From: Sphingobium sp.
GTDB lineage: Bacteria > Pseudomonadota > Alphaproteobacteria > Sphingomonadales > Sphingomonadaceae
Assembly (NCBI GenBank): GCA_009360885.1
Contig: SPEL01000005.1
Location: 248,001-312,000 of the forward strand
Length of the DNA stretch: 64,000 bases
Direction of reading: 5' to 3'
Below, piece after piece: positions 37,276-46,439 of this stretch. The position numbers were made by a program, and so were the translations under genes. The notes below the pieces were generated by a model. That model did not search any database. It was not told the DNA's origin and worked only from the letters and a program-made list of their open reading frames with translations. Each line of letters starts with the position of its first letter. The first letter of the stretch is position 1.

Positions 37276-38151
37276 TCAATAGATCGGAATCCGCCACACA
37301 TCGCCGCGCTGGGCTTCGGTCACATAGGCCCAGCCGTCCTTCATCGCGATATTCGTAACATAAAGACCCGCACCTTCTGGCAGCATATGGCCCGGCAAGA
37401 GACGGCCACGCGCATCAGCAACACCGACACCTCCGTCACCAAATTGCGCCCAGATCAGGTGCCCATCATCGGTCACAACCATACCATCAGGCCCCAGCCC
37501 TCCAACCGTGCGCACATGAACAAAGGCAGCCTTTAATGGCTCTTTATTATCGAGGGACGGGATCATCAAAATAGATTTATCGGTAAACTGACCGACATAA
37601 ACATAGGCCCCATCGGGGGACAGCGCCACACCATTGGGAAAGGACAGGGTATCTGCAATTACAGAGAGCCGCCCCTCAGCGGACAGATAAAATAACCGCC
37701 CTTTGCGGTTGATGGCGGTCGATCCATTAGGATCCGTGATATACATACCCCCTTTGGTGTCAAAAACCAGATCATTCAGGCTGCTTAGCTGCTTTCCATC
37801 ATATGTATCGACTATGGTGGACAGGGTTTTTGTTCTGGTATCGAGCGCCAGCAATCCCTTTTTATTATCTGTAATGAACAACCGGCCATCTTTGTGGAAG
37901 CGCGCACCATTTGGCGCCCCCCCAGTATTCACGACCACCTCACATTTGCCAGAGCGCACTACAGAAACATTGCCACTCATCAGGTCTACGACCCATAAAT
38001 TGCCCTGCGCATCAAAGGCCGCGCCCTCCAGAAAACCGCCGCAATGTGCGACTTTTTCTATAGCCCTGACAGGTGAGGCAGCATCCGCCGCAGATATACC
38101 GCCAACGCCAGACATCATCGCCGTGACAAACGCCAAAAACCGTATCGACAT
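37276..38151 (-). CDS. Exported SMP-30/gluconolactonase-like protein
   Basis: A 291-aa six-bladed beta-propeller protein with signal peptide (MSIRFLAFVTAMMSGVGGISAADA). Blade signatures: GAAFDAQGNLWVVDLMSGNVSVV, GARFHKDGRLFITDNKKGLLAL, NDLVFDTKGGMYITDPNGS and NGVALSPDGAYVYVGQFTDKSIL, typical of the SMP-30/gluconolactonase/strictosidine synthase superfamily. A periplasmic calcium-dependent lactonase or esterase is the likely role. It lies between the two island TonB receptor genes on the same strand, so it may act on the substrate on entry. No close named homologue comes to mind. Confidence 0.82.
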   Translation of the reverse strand: MSIRFLAFVTAMMSGVGGISAADAASPVRAIEKVAHCGGFLEGAAFDAQGNLWVVDLMSGNVSVVRSGKCEVVVNTGGAPNGARFHKDGRLFITDNKKGLLALDTRTKTLSTIVDTYDGKQLSSLNDLVFDTKGGMYITDPNGSTAINRKGRLFYLSAEGRLSVIADTLSFPNGVALSPDGAYVYVGQFTDKSILMIPSLDNKEPLKAAFVHVRTVGGLGPDGMVVTDDGHLIWAQFGDGGVGVADARGRLLPGHMLPEGAGLYVTNIAMKDGWAYVTEAQRGDVWRIPIY

Positions 38152-38224
38152 TCTTTTAGCCCTCTCTCATTTCATCATTATTCTGCGGCCATGTAATGCC
38201 ATTCCGCCTCTGGCTGGCAACAGA

Positions 38225-38257
38225 GATAATGGCGGAGACACAATCCCCGCCATTATC
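38225..38257 (-). terminator. Hairpin after the second island TonB receptor gene
   Basis: GATAATGGCGG (38225-38235) pairs with CCGCCATTATC (38247-38257), an 11-bp stem with an 11-base loop. It lies 22 bases past the stop of the receptor gene on the minus strand. There is no clear T-tract, so it is a terminator candidate or an mRNA-end stabiliser. Confidence 0.55.
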
Positions 38258-38278
38258 AACATCTGTTTCACGCCAGCT

Positions 38279-40759
38279 TCAGAAACGGACACCTATGCTG
38301 GCATACCATTCACGCGGGGCAGAATAATTGGCCCCGATCGCCCCCGCCGCCAGATTGATAAATCCGGAAATTTTATACCGTTCATCTGTCAGGTTGCGGC
38401 CTCCGACAGAAAAATCAACCTTGCCACCGGGCAGAGTATAAGTCGCCTGCGCGTTGACGAGGTCTGTTGGCGCACGGGCAACAATGGGATTATTCGCCAC
38501 ATCATTATACAAACCCGTGCTATGGGTATAATCACCGCCAATTCTGAACTTTCCGCCATTGGCGAATTCATGTTCATAATTCGGGCTAATGAAAAATTTC
38601 CATTTCGGCGTTTTGGGTAATTTCGTGTCCATTCCGATTTCGGCATTAGCCTCTACGCGGGTGTAATAAGCATCCAGATGGGAAATGCCCGCCGCCACCG
38701 TTAGCCCCCGTGCCAGCAAAGCTGTCGCATCCACTTCAAAGCCCTTGATTTTGGCATCACCCGAATTACCGAACAGCGGCGATGCATTGCCCTGCAACGT
38801 CAGCAACAACTGGATATTTTTATAGTCCTGAATGAAGCCCGCCGCATTCAACCGCAAGCGACGGTCCAATAATTCGGTTTTAACGCCCGCCTCGTAGGAA
38901 TCATTACGTTCCGGGGAGAAGCTGGGCGCGACCTGCTCTGGCCCGGTCAGGCGTTCATTAAAGCCCCCGGCCTTAAACCCGCGGGAATAGCTGACATAGG
39001 CCATGATATCATCGGTAATATGATATTCCGCACCGATACGCGGGGTGAATTCATTATATTTCAGCTTATATTCGCCATCAGGGAACAAGCGCTCCGGCTC
39101 CGTCGGCACGGGATAGCCCGCCCCGGCGACACAGGCCGGATCAAATGGCGGCGAACCACACATGAATTTCAGGCCGAAATAATTAATATCCGCCTGATTA
39201 CCACTGATCGTTTTGCTTTCGCGTGTATAGCGCGCACCCAATGTCAGACCAAGACGGTCCGTCACCTTCCAGTTCAGATGCAAATAGGCCGCATAGGATT
39301 CCGCGCCTATTTTTGAACTGTCATCATATCCAAAGGACGGGGCCGCCTGTAACAAGCCCTGCGCCAGAACAACATAATTGCTGGTCGTTCCCTTTTCCCG
39401 GAAATAATACAGCCCGGCCGCATAATCGACGGCATCATTTAATATTTTACCTGTGGCCTGTATTTCCTGAGAAAACTGCCATTCATCCATTGGAAAGCTA
39501 GGCTCATTAATCTGCAGGATCGACCCATCATTATCCATGCCTGCATTCCAGTGCAGTTCACGATAAGCAGTAATGGATTTCAGCGCGATAGCCGGTCCAA
39601 AATCATAATCAATCGTAACCGACCCGCCATAGCTGTCTATCTTTGTGAAGTTCAGGCCATTGGCATAGGTGGTGTCGATATTGCCGGTATTGGCAATCGA
39701 CAAATCCCCCCAGGGCAGGCGCGGGCCATTGGGGGAACCGGGCAGATTCGCTCCGGCAAGCGGAGTGCCTACCATAGTGCGCGGGCCGCAAACCGCTCCC
39801 ATCCCCATTCCGGCAAGGCTCGCCGCCGAATTGGAAATGCACATATTATATATGTTGGAGAGAAAGGCACTGGCAGAACCATCTGTCGCCAGCACCGTTG
39901 CGGCAGTGGACGGGGAATCTTCATGCGCCCAATCCGCCGAAATCGTTATTTCCAGATCATCCGTGGGCAACAGCAGCAGCTTACCCCGAATGCTGAACAA
40001 ATTCTTGCCGCCCTGCGCCTTATCGCTGCGGTCATTGCCAGCATGCTGCCACACATAAGGGTCGCTATAATAATTTCCCGCACCGGGGAACGCTATGCGT
40101 TTCTGGAACCCGTCCTGTTGCCGGCTGGATGCAGAAATGGTCGATAATATCTTATCAGCTAGCGGAATATTCAGAAATGCTTGAAAATCACGCCGGTTGC
40201 GGCTGCCCAATGTCACTTTGGCCTGCCCGGAAAATTCATCTGTGGGCCGGGTGGTAACGATGCTGATCGCGCCACCAATGCTGTTGCGGCCAAATAAGGT
40301 GCCCTGCGGCCCCTTCAGCACTTCGATACGTTCAACGTCCATCAAATCCTGATTAGCGCCAACCGTCCGGGCCAGATAAACGCCATCAACATAAATGCCC
40401 ACGCCGGGGTCGACATTTAGGGCAAAGTCGTCTTGCCCGACACCACGGATAGACGCCGCAAGCACATTATAAGAACCAGAAAAGGGTGATGTTTCATCCA
40501 GATTGACGCCGGGGGATAACGCCCCCAGTTGCTGCACCCCGGTAATACCGCGCTGGGTAATCGCTTCACCGGAAAAGGCAGTAATGGCCACCGGCACATC
40601 CTGAACATTTTCGCTACGTTTTTGTGCTGTCACCACAATATCGGCAAGGCCGCCGGATTGTGGTTGCCCCGCTGGTTCCTGAGCAACAGCAGCGCCGGAA
40701 ATGGCCATTACCAGCACCGAAGCCGCGGCCATCAATAATGATTGCATATCTTTTTTCAT
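38279..40759 (-). CDS. TonB-dependent receptor (no STN domain), island copy 2
   Basis: An 826-aa outer-membrane receptor. The start at 40759 (complement) has GGAGGGG seven bases upstream; the longer frame to 40798 adds an acidic leader unlike a signal peptide. The signal peptide ends near AAVAQE. Then GLADIVVTAQKRSENVQDVPVAITAF, the plug with DVERIEVLKGPQGTLFGRNSIGGAISIVTTRP, and a barrel ending WYASIGVRF. It is of the same subfamily as the receptor at 34792-37107, but clearly divergent. One clear operator (40824-40839) and one weak copy (40925-40940) lie upstream. Two receptors in one island suggest two related substrates or stereoisomers. Confidence 0.93.
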   Translation of the reverse strand: MKKDMQSLLMAAASVLVMAISGAAVAQEPAGQPQSGGLADIVVTAQKRSENVQDVPVAITAFSGEAITQRGITGVQQLGALSPGVNLDETSPFSGSYNVLAASIRGVGQDDFALNVDPGVGIYVDGVYLARTVGANQDLMDVERIEVLKGPQGTLFGRNSIGGAISIVTTRPTDEFSGQAKVTLGSRNRRDFQAFLNIPLADKILSTISASSRQQDGFQKRIAFPGAGNYYSDPYVWQHAGNDRSDKAQGGKNLFSIRGKLLLLPTDDLEITISADWAHEDSPSTAATVLATDGSASAFLSNIYNMCISNSAASLAGMGMGAVCGPRTMVGTPLAGANLPGSPNGPRLPWGDLSIANTGNIDTTYANGLNFTKIDSYGGSVTIDYDFGPAIALKSITAYRELHWNAGMDNDGSILQINEPSFPMDEWQFSQEIQATGKILNDAVDYAAGLYYFREKGTTSNYVVLAQGLLQAAPSFGYDDSSKIGAESYAAYLHLNWKVTDRLGLTLGARYTRESKTISGNQADINYFGLKFMCGSPPFDPACVAGAGYPVPTEPERLFPDGEYKLKYNEFTPRIGAEYHITDDIMAYVSYSRGFKAGGFNERLTGPEQVAPSFSPERNDSYEAGVKTELLDRRLRLNAAGFIQDYKNIQLLLTLQGNASPLFGNSGDAKIKGFEVDATALLARGLTVAAGISHLDAYYTRVEANAEIGMDTKLPKTPKWKFFISPNYEHEFANGGKFRIGGDYTHSTGLYNDVANNPIVARAPTDLVNAQATYTLPGGKVDFSVGGRNLTDERYKISGFINLAAGAIGANYSAPREWYASIGVRF

Positions 40760-40823
40760 CGCAATCCCCTCCATTTTATCATGCTCATCGAGCGGCATGT
40801 ATGGGTTTAGTTACGATAGAAAA

Positions 40824-40839
40824 ATATGTCCGGTCAAGT
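40824..40839. promoter_or_regulatory. Island operator copy 5
   Basis: ATATGTCCGGTCAAGT has the core TGTCCGGTCAAGT of the palindrome, 65 bases before the second TonB receptor start (minus strand). Confidence 0.72.
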
Positions 40840-40924
40840 TAAACAATCACAAAAACCAACAGGTGTGTATTGCTAATAATTATAGGGACAGAAGCCTGTT
40901 AATGGCGACTGCCCCTATATATTT

Positions 40925-40940
40925 TTTAGTACGGACAGGG
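40925..40940. promoter_or_regulatory. Island operator copy 6 (weak)
   Basis: TTTAGTACGGACAGGG matches the palindrome at about 10 of 16 positions, keeping CGGACA. It lies immediately after the small-protein stop and about 100 bases from copy 5. It may be a degenerate auxiliary site or chance. Confidence 0.3.
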
Positions 40941-40941
40941 T

Positions 40942-41151
40942 TTATTTTGACTTGCGAAAAGGCAGGCTGAGAATGAACAGAATAAGCCGAAAATTCACAA
41001 GCTTAAGCCCTGCACGCGCTTGTTCCGGCGTCAGGCGGGCCGCCATCGGCATTGCGCCAAAAACCTTGCCCTTCACAACCAAATCATCACCGTCGCGTTC
41101 AATCGAGGCAACATTCATCAATTCGCTTTTATCTGCGCCAAAAAGTTTCAT
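40942..41151 (-). CDS. Small partner protein of FAD oxidoreductase, copy A
   Basis: A 69-aa protein whose start overlaps the stop of the phytoene-desaturase-like gene by four bases (ATGA). Its middle, IERDGDDLVVKGKVFGAMPM, and LTPEQARAGLKLV are nearly repeated in the 77-aa protein at 58628-58861, which is coupled in the same way to a second such oxidoreductase. The C-terminus is hydrophobic with a basic end (FRLILFILSLPFRKSK), suggesting membrane attachment or an amphipathic helix. I do not know this family. Conservation of sequence and gene order in two loci supports a real gene that serves the enzyme. Confidence 0.85.
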   Translation of the reverse strand: MKLFGADKSELMNVASIERDGDDLVVKGKVFGAMPMAARLTPEQARAGLKLVNFRLILFILSLPFRKSK

Positions 41152-42719
41152 CGCCCGACAACCTTATCCATATCAATGCCCATATCATCGAACATCTTGA
41201 TGGCCGTTGCACGGCCCGCACCATATACGCCGCCACCCGGTGCCTGAAACGGCCCCACAAGATACAGGCCCTCTACGCCCGGCACAGTATAATTACCCAA
41301 TTCAGCGGTGGGCCGCCATGACCCGCGCTGATAGCTGTTTTCAGCAATGCCGTGCAAGTCTCCGCGATAGAAAGAAGGGGAGGTGCGATACATATCAACC
41401 GGGCTGTCGATATGGATGCCCAAAATGGTGTCATCATTCAGATTTTCAAAATATTTCTGCATATAGGCAATCATCCGCTGCCCATATTCTTCCTTCGTAT
41501 CGTCCCAGCTCTTGCCATCCGGACGATCATAAGGCGCATAATCCCAGCTATGCAAAATGGCCTTGCCCGGCGGAACACGGCTAGGGTCGAATTGGGTCAG
41601 CATACCCACACCGATCAACGGATGGCTGGTAAATTCACCATAGCGCAGGCAATCAAATGATTTCCGCAGCGTATTATAGTCATTCGGCAACAGTTCGATC
41701 ATCGCCCCGCGAATATCCGCCCCCGCACGGAACCGCAGCGGCTCATTCAGCGACGCATGAAGGGTGATGCAGGCCACCTGACTGACGTGCGTTTCCTTGG
41801 CCGTGCGATCAACATAGGGGTCAACCCCTTCGACAATATCGCCCAGAACATGGGGATGAAATGCGCCGATAACGGCTTCTCTAGCCGACCATTCACGCCC
41901 GTCCGCTGCCACAACAGATGTTGCCCGCCCGTTTACTGTGCGGACTTTTACAACATCGATGTCACTCAACACCTCTCCACCATGATCGCGGATGCAGTCA
42001 ATCAGGGCGCGGGTCAGTTGCCCACTGCCCCCCACGGGAACGCCAATGCCGGTCGCCTCCATAAAGCCCACGAACACGAAAATACCAATGGCCGTGGCCT
42101 TTTCATCCGGCGACACAAGCGCCTCCCCCGCCACGCGGGCAAAGTGCATACGGACCTTTTCATGTTCAAATGTGTCGCATAACAGATCATGGCTGGACAT
42201 TTGCATCAGCCGCCCCAGCTCACGCCCCTCGCGGCTCTGATCCATCATCGCATTGACCGCACCATTGGGCATAGGCGGCACAAATAGCTGCGACACGAAC
42301 ATGGGCAGCAATTCCGCCGCTTTTTCTGCCAGCTTCAGATAGGCCGCCGCATCTTTCTGCGAAAATTTGGCAATATCCGCCGCCGTACGGTTACGATCAC
42401 GATATTGGCCGATGGTCGTCCCATCCTCAAACACGGAATACATCGGGGAATCGGGATATTCATATTTCAAGCCATATTTACTGAGCAAACCCAGCTCGTC
42501 ATTTTTCAGCAGAGGATTGGCCTGAATGAAAATATGCGACATGGAATGCTGGTCATGCATAAAGCCCGGCACGGTTAGTTCGCGTGAAACACAACCACCG
42601 CCAAACCAGCTATTGCGTTCCAGAACGGTCACTTTCTTACCGGCCTTGGCGCAATAGGCCGCTGCAATCAATCCATTATGCCCGGAACCTACTGCGACAA
42701 TGTCGCTTACCTGCGTCAT
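41148..42719 (-). CDS. Phytoene-desaturase-like FAD oxidoreductase, copy A
   Basis: A 523-aa flavoprotein of the phytoene desaturase/CrtI-retinol saturase superfamily. The FAD-binding motif is VAVGSGHNGLIAAAYCAKAGKKVTVLERNSWFGGG (residues 7-42). The C-terminal FAD segment is VPGVEGLYLVGPFQAPGGGVYGAGRATAIKMFDDMG. The middle has GIGVPVGGSGQLTRALIDCIRDHGGEV. There are no carotenoid genes nearby, so the substrate is probably an alicyclic or polyunsaturated intermediate that is desaturated or reduced. A coupled small protein follows. It is paralogous to the enzyme at 57045-58631. It precedes two receptor genes and follows the HIBADH-like gene on the minus strand. Confidence 0.87.
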   Translation of the reverse strand: MTQVSDIVAVGSGHNGLIAAAYCAKAGKKVTVLERNSWFGGGCVSRELTVPGFMHDQHSMSHIFIQANPLLKNDELGLLSKYGLKYEYPDSPMYSVFEDGTTIGQYRDRNRTAADIAKFSQKDAAAYLKLAEKAAELLPMFVSQLFVPPMPNGAVNAMMDQSREGRELGRLMQMSSHDLLCDTFEHEKVRMHFARVAGEALVSPDEKATAIGIFVFVGFMEATGIGVPVGGSGQLTRALIDCIRDHGGEVLSDIDVVKVRTVNGRATSVVAADGREWSAREAVIGAFHPHVLGDIVEGVDPYVDRTAKETHVSQVACITLHASLNEPLRFRAGADIRGAMIELLPNDYNTLRKSFDCLRYGEFTSHPLIGVGMLTQFDPSRVPPGKAILHSWDYAPYDRPDGKSWDDTKEEYGQRMIAYMQKYFENLNDDTILGIHIDSPVDMYRTSPSFYRGDLHGIAENSYQRGSWRPTAELGNYTVPGVEGLYLVGPFQAPGGGVYGAGRATAIKMFDDMGIDMDKVVGR

Positions 42720-42808
42720 TCATCTTCTCCTAAAATAATAATCGCTTTATCGTTTTCCGGTGTCACAGCCGTTATTTTTGCGGCCACCCATACTGGCATA
42801 CGGATCAA

Positions 42809-43711
42809 TCACCCATCTGCCTGATTACGCACCTCCACCCCTGCGGCCCGTTCCCGCATCAGGACAATTTTGCTAAAATCCTCTTCCTCGCCAATTTCCT
42901 TCATGGCAGCGCGCCATTCATCACGAATGATTTCCGACGCAGGCATTTCGAGGCCCATTTTCTCCGCCAGCGCCAGACATAAGGAAACATCCTTGTACAT
43001 CAACCTGTTAGTGAAACCTGTCTGAAACGTGCCGGGCAATATGGCCTTCACATATTTATCCAGCGTCGCGCTGCTCCGTCCACTGCCAGCGTTGAACACA
43101 TCAATCATGACCTTCGGCTCCAGCCCCGCCTTTGCGCCCATAGCCGCCACCTCTGCGGTCAGCACCAGCGAGCCCGCCGACAAAAGATTGTTCAAAATCT
43201 TTGTCACCTGCCCCAGCCCTGCCACCTTACCAACATGATAAATGCGCCCAAAAGTCGTTAGCATATCAGCAACGGAATCCCGCTCATCATCACCGCATGC
43301 CAGCATGATGGCAACCGTCCCGGCCCGCGCACCGGCAACCCCACCACTTACCGGCGCATCAATGAAGGAAACACCTTTCTCTCGCAGTGCTTTTGCCAGA
43401 TGTTCCACCATATCCGGCCCGGTCGTAGACAGATCCACGACCCGTTTCAGGCGCTTACCATCCAGCAGCCCCCCCTGCCCTAACACCACAGATTCGACGA
43501 CATCCGGCGTCGGCAGGCTAAGGAACACGGTATCGACAGCATCGGCCAAATCTTTCGGAGTGGCATATAGTGTCGCCCCGCCATCGGTCCAGCGCCGCGC
43601 GACATCTTCACGCACTTCACAAAGGTGAAGCTCATAACCCGCATCGCGCAGATGGCAGCAGAAGGGGTCCCCCATGTTCCCAAGCCCAATAAAACCTGCC
43701 GCCTTTGCCAT
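42809..43711 (-). CDS. 3-hydroxyisobutyrate dehydrogenase-family oxidoreductase
   Basis: A 300-aa NAD(P)-dependent beta-hydroxyacid dehydrogenase. The ATG at 43711 (complement) has GAGG six bases upstream; the TTG at 43723 is less likely. Motifs: GFIGLGNMGDPFCCHL (Rossmann), SLPTPDVVESV, the substrate motif DAPVSGGVAGARAGT and the catalytic lysine in GLGQVTKILNNLLSAG. The family oxidises 3-hydroxyacids or reduces semialdehydes such as tartronate semialdehyde. It is the first minus-strand gene from the divergent promoter that also serves the O-demethylase gene, with an operator at 43955-43970. Confidence 0.9.
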   Translation of the reverse strand: MAKAAGFIGLGNMGDPFCCHLRDAGYELHLCEVREDVARRWTDGGATLYATPKDLADAVDTVFLSLPTPDVVESVVLGQGGLLDGKRLKRVVDLSTTGPDMVEHLAKALREKGVSFIDAPVSGGVAGARAGTVAIMLACGDDERDSVADMLTTFGRIYHVGKVAGLGQVTKILNNLLSAGSLVLTAEVAAMGAKAGLEPKVMIDVFNAGSGRSSATLDKYVKAILPGTFQTGFTNRLMYKDVSLCLALAEKMGLEMPASEIIRDEWRAAMKEIGEEEDFSKIVLMRERAAGVEVRNQADG

Positions 43712-43856
43712 ATGCTGCCTCAACCTTTTATCTTTGTTACACGGGAGGAAAATCCCGTAGAAATCTTTGTTTTACGATCACGCCGCGCCGATTACACATG
43801 CCAAACAGCACTGCTATCTGGCCAGAAGCACGCCCCTCGCGCATAACCAACAAACA

Positions 43857-43872
43857 ACATGTACGGATATGT
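43857..43872. promoter_or_regulatory. Island operator copy 7
   Basis: ACATGTACGGATATGT matches the palindrome ACTTGTCCGGACAAGT at 12 of 16 positions, ahead of the HIBADH-like gene on the minus strand. Confidence 0.5.
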
Positions 43873-43954
43873 ATAGGCAATGGAGCAGATTGCCAATATG
43901 CTTTTTTGCGATAATCATGTGGGATTAACCGGGCCATACCGACATTAATTTTAA

Positions 43955-43970
43955 ACTTGTCCGGCCAAGA
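43955..43970. promoter_or_regulatory. Island operator copy 8
   Basis: ACTTGTCCGGCCAAGA matches the palindrome at 14 of 16 positions, about 83 bases before the O-demethylase start and on the shared divergent promoter. Confidence 0.75.
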
Positions 43971-44052
43971 TAGAATTTATAAGCATGAGAATCGAAAGAA
44001 GCATGCGCGGGCTACACACCGCAGACTTCCCATATTAAGAAGAGGACAATCA

Positions 44053-45390
44053 ATGACAACCGCCGCCCAGCCAGTGCCCCTAAACCATGTACCTGAAGTG
44101 CCCTTTGATCCTCTGGCCGTCACCTACACCCGATTTGGCACCGGGTTTGAACCGCATGAATATAGCGGATGGATCGACGAAAGCATGTCGTGGAAGAAAA
44201 CATGCTTCATTGGGGACTGGTCTCCTCTGCTCAAATTGAAAATCAAAGGGCCGGACGCGATCCGTTTCTTTTCCGACATCACCGTCAACGGATATAAAAA
44301 GTTCGACATCGGACAGGCAAAGCACATCATCATGTGCAATGATGACGGCAAGCTGATGGGCGAAGGCGTGCTGATGCGTCAGGGCGAGGAAGAATTTTTA
44401 TTCACCAGCGGCCCGGCCATTCCATGGATGCTGTATCAGGCACGCAAAGGGCAGCACAATATCACCACAGACCTCATCAGCCAAAATCAGTTCATTTTTC
44501 AGGTACAAGGCCCCAATGCACTGTTCTTGCTGGAAGAAGCCATTGGTTCATCCATCAGAGACATAGGGTTTATGCGCTTTCGCAAAGCCGAAATTGACGG
44601 CATGTCCTTCGACATTTTGCGCCAGGGCATGGCCGGTGAATTGGGCTATGAATTGCATGGCCGCGCCGATCAGGGCGTCGCCATTTACAATCGCCTGCTT
44701 GAAATCGGTAAAAAATGGGGCCTGCACCGATTGGGCGGACGCACCAAAATGGTCAACCATGTCGAAGCTTGCTTCCCCACTCCTACCGTTGATTATATCC
44801 CCGCAATTTTCACCGATGAAGCCGCAGAATTTCGCGATATGCTGAAAGATGTTGCGCCATTTCTGCTCAACATATTACGTCCCGCAGGCAGCTATGAAGC
44901 CGCCAACATCAGCGATTATTACCGCTCCCCCGTTGAAATGGGCTGGGCAAAGAACATCAAATTCACCCATGATTTCATTGGCCGTGCCGCACTGGAAAAA
45001 GAGGTAGCGGCACCGAAACGGGTTATGACAACCCTTGTCTGGAACGCCGAAGATGTGAATGACGTCCATGCATCGCTGTACCGGCCCGGCACCCCTTATA
45101 CTTATATGGAAATGCCACGCAATCTGTTGGGCCTGATGTGGACCGATCAGGTTTTGCAGGATGGCAAATTGGTGGGAGCCTCAACATCCCGGTGCTATAG
45201 CTATCATTTCCGGGAAATGCTTTCCCTCTGCGTTATTGATCCTGCCCTTGCCGCCCCCGGCACACAAGTCGATATTGTATGGGGAGCATCAGGCGGGCCA
45301 CAAAAAATCATCCGGGCAACGGTAGCCCCGGCACCCTATAAGCCCGACAATCGGAAAATCGACGTTCACGCCCTCCCATCCTATCTATAG
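44053..45390 (+). CDS. LigM/DesA-like tetrahydrofolate-dependent O-demethylase
   Basis: A 445-aa protein of the aminomethyltransferase (GcvT) fold, closest in motif to the sphingomonad aryl O-demethylases LigM (vanillate/3-O-methylgallate) and DesA (syringate). Shared landmarks: FQVQGPNALFLLEE, RQGMAGELGYELHG, the ISDYYRSPVEMGW segment and IKFTHDFIGRAALE. It would move a methyl group from an O-methyl (or N-methyl) substrate to tetrahydrofolate. It is sufficiently different that the substrate cannot be assumed to be vanillate. No folate recycling genes (metF, ligH) are nearby. An operator lies upstream and a strong hairpin terminator follows. Confidence 0.82.
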   Translation: MTTAAQPVPLNHVPEVPFDPLAVTYTRFGTGFEPHEYSGWIDESMSWKKTCFIGDWSPLLKLKIKGPDAIRFFSDITVNGYKKFDIGQAKHIIMCNDDGKLMGEGVLMRQGEEEFLFTSGPAIPWMLYQARKGQHNITTDLISQNQFIFQVQGPNALFLLEEAIGSSIRDIGFMRFRKAEIDGMSFDILRQGMAGELGYELHGRADQGVAIYNRLLEIGKKWGLHRLGGRTKMVNHVEACFPTPTVDYIPAIFTDEAAEFRDMLKDVAPFLLNILRPAGSYEAANISDYYRSPVEMGWAKNIKFTHDFIGRAALEKEVAAPKRVMTTLVWNAEDVNDVHASLYRPGTPYTYMEMPRNLLGLMWTDQVLQDGKLVGASTSRCYSYHFREMLSLCVIDPALAAPGTQVDIVWGASGGPQKIIRATVAPAPYKPDNRKIDVHALPSYL

Positions 45391-45430
45391 GGCCAGAACC
45401 CTAAAACCCTAGCATGACACCCTAGCATAA

Positions 45431-45461
45431 TAAGGCCCCGGAACAGCAAAACGGGGCCTTA
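45431..45461 (+). terminator. Terminator after the O-demethylase gene
   Basis: TAAGGCCCCG (45431-45440) and CGGGGCCTTA (45452-45461) form a perfect 10-bp stem with an 11-base loop, 40 bases after the stop. It separates this gene from the GntR regulator gene. Confidence 0.75.
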
Positions 45462-45482
45462 CCTGCTCCGATCAATGAAAAT

Positions 45483-45498
45483 ATTTGACCGGACAAGT
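45483..45498. promoter_or_regulatory. Island operator copy 9 (regulator's own promoter)
   Basis: ATTTGACCGGACAAGT matches the palindrome at 14 of 16 positions. It sits about 117 bases before the GntR gene, just after the terminator, so the regulator would control itself. Confidence 0.78.
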
Positions 45499-45614
45499 AA
45501 AATCACCCGAATAGAGGCAGCGGGTTCAGAAAATTCTTACCAAGAATAACTTTCGTTATAAGTGTTCGCTTTGTTGATTTGCACTGACAAGTGAAAATAG
45601 GATAAGCTACCCTT

Positions 45615-46391
45615 ATGACGAGCAACTCAGCACAAACAGAACCCTCCCCCCCCGTTACAGGAAACACACCTCCGCTCTATCAAATGGTGGTCAGCGAATT
45701 ACGGACAGAAATTCTACAGGGATTATACCCAGTCGGAACATCCCTGCCGTCAGAACTTTCTCTGGTCAGCAGATTTGGCGTGAGCCGCCACACCATCCGC
45801 GAAGCATTACGCAATTTGCGTGATCTGGGTTTGGTGGAATCCCATCAGGGTAAAGGCACACTTGTCCTTCAACCTGGCGGCCCGCAGGTCTATGTGCATC
45901 AGGTCAACTCCATCGCGGATCTTCATGATTATAATATGGAATCCCGCTATGACGACAAAGCGGAAACCGTCAAACTCAGCCCGGATATGGCCGATCGACT
46001 AGGCGTTGAATCCGACGAAACATGGCTGAAAATAGGCGGAACCCGCTATAAGCTGAATGAAAAAGACCCAATCTGCGCCGTTGAAATTTTCGTTCATGGC
46101 CGCTTCGCTGGCATTGGAAGGTTATTAGGCCGTCGCACCGGGCCAATTTATGGGCTGGTTGAGGATGTTTATGGCGAAGTCATCAGCGAAGTGGACCAGA
46201 CTCTGCGCGCTGCGCCTGTGCAGGGCAAGCTGGCCGAAATATTGAAGCTAGCCGAAGGCGAGATGGCTGTCGAAATCAAACGCGTCTATCGCCTGCTGGA
46301 CGGTACGCCCGCTGAAATTACGTTTAACTATTACAAAGCCGATAATTTCAGCTTTTCCATGAACCTTCGTCGCGTCCGAAATGGAGGATAA
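45615..46391 (+). CDS. GntR-family regulator with UTRA domain (HutC/FarR type)
   Basis: A 258-aa repressor-type protein. The winged HTH is YQMVVSELRTEILQGLYPVGTSLPSELSLVSRFGVSRHTIREALRNLRDLGLVESHQGKGTLV (about 22-85). The ligand-binding UTRA domain covers about 100-250 (VESDETWLKIGGTRYKLNEKDPICAVEIFVH, AVEIKRVYRLLDGTPAEITFNYYKAD). HutC-type proteins bind short palindromes and leave when a pathway acid binds UTRA. It is central to the island, and the 16-bp palindrome lies before it and before most other island units. I infer that it is the regulon's controller. Confidence 0.92.
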   Translation: MTSNSAQTEPSPPVTGNTPPLYQMVVSELRTEILQGLYPVGTSLPSELSLVSRFGVSRHTIREALRNLRDLGLVESHQGKGTLVLQPGGPQVYVHQVNSIADLHDYNMESRYDDKAETVKLSPDMADRLGVESDETWLKIGGTRYKLNEKDPICAVEIFVHGRFAGIGRLLGRRTGPIYGLVEDVYGEVISEVDQTLRAAPVQGKLAEILKLAEGEMAVEIKRVYRLLDGTPAEITFNYYKADNFSFSMNLRRVRNGG

Positions 46392-46439
46392 AATATTCCG
46401 CGTTTTTGACGCTTGAGTTTCATCCCATTCCCCTGTTAA

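Larger units (their letters stand above)
43712..44052. other. Divergent promoter region with two island operators
   Basis: No gene is recognised. This 341-base region separates the minus-strand HIBADH-like gene from the plus-strand O-demethylase gene. It contains operator copies at 43857-43872 and 43955-43970, 98 bases apart. AGAGGA before the ATG at 44053 fixes the start of the O-demethylase; the frame is open further upstream but only across the operator. Confidence 0.6.

Noticed and set aside
37703-38620. A 305-codon plus-strand frame across the lactonase and second receptor genes
   Set aside because: It is antisense to two well-supported genes and has low-complexity, non-family sequence.
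41148-42719. Carotenoid biosynthesis as role of the phytoene-desaturase-like enzymes
   Set aside because: No crtB, crtY or other carotenoid genes are in the window, and the neighbours are catabolic.
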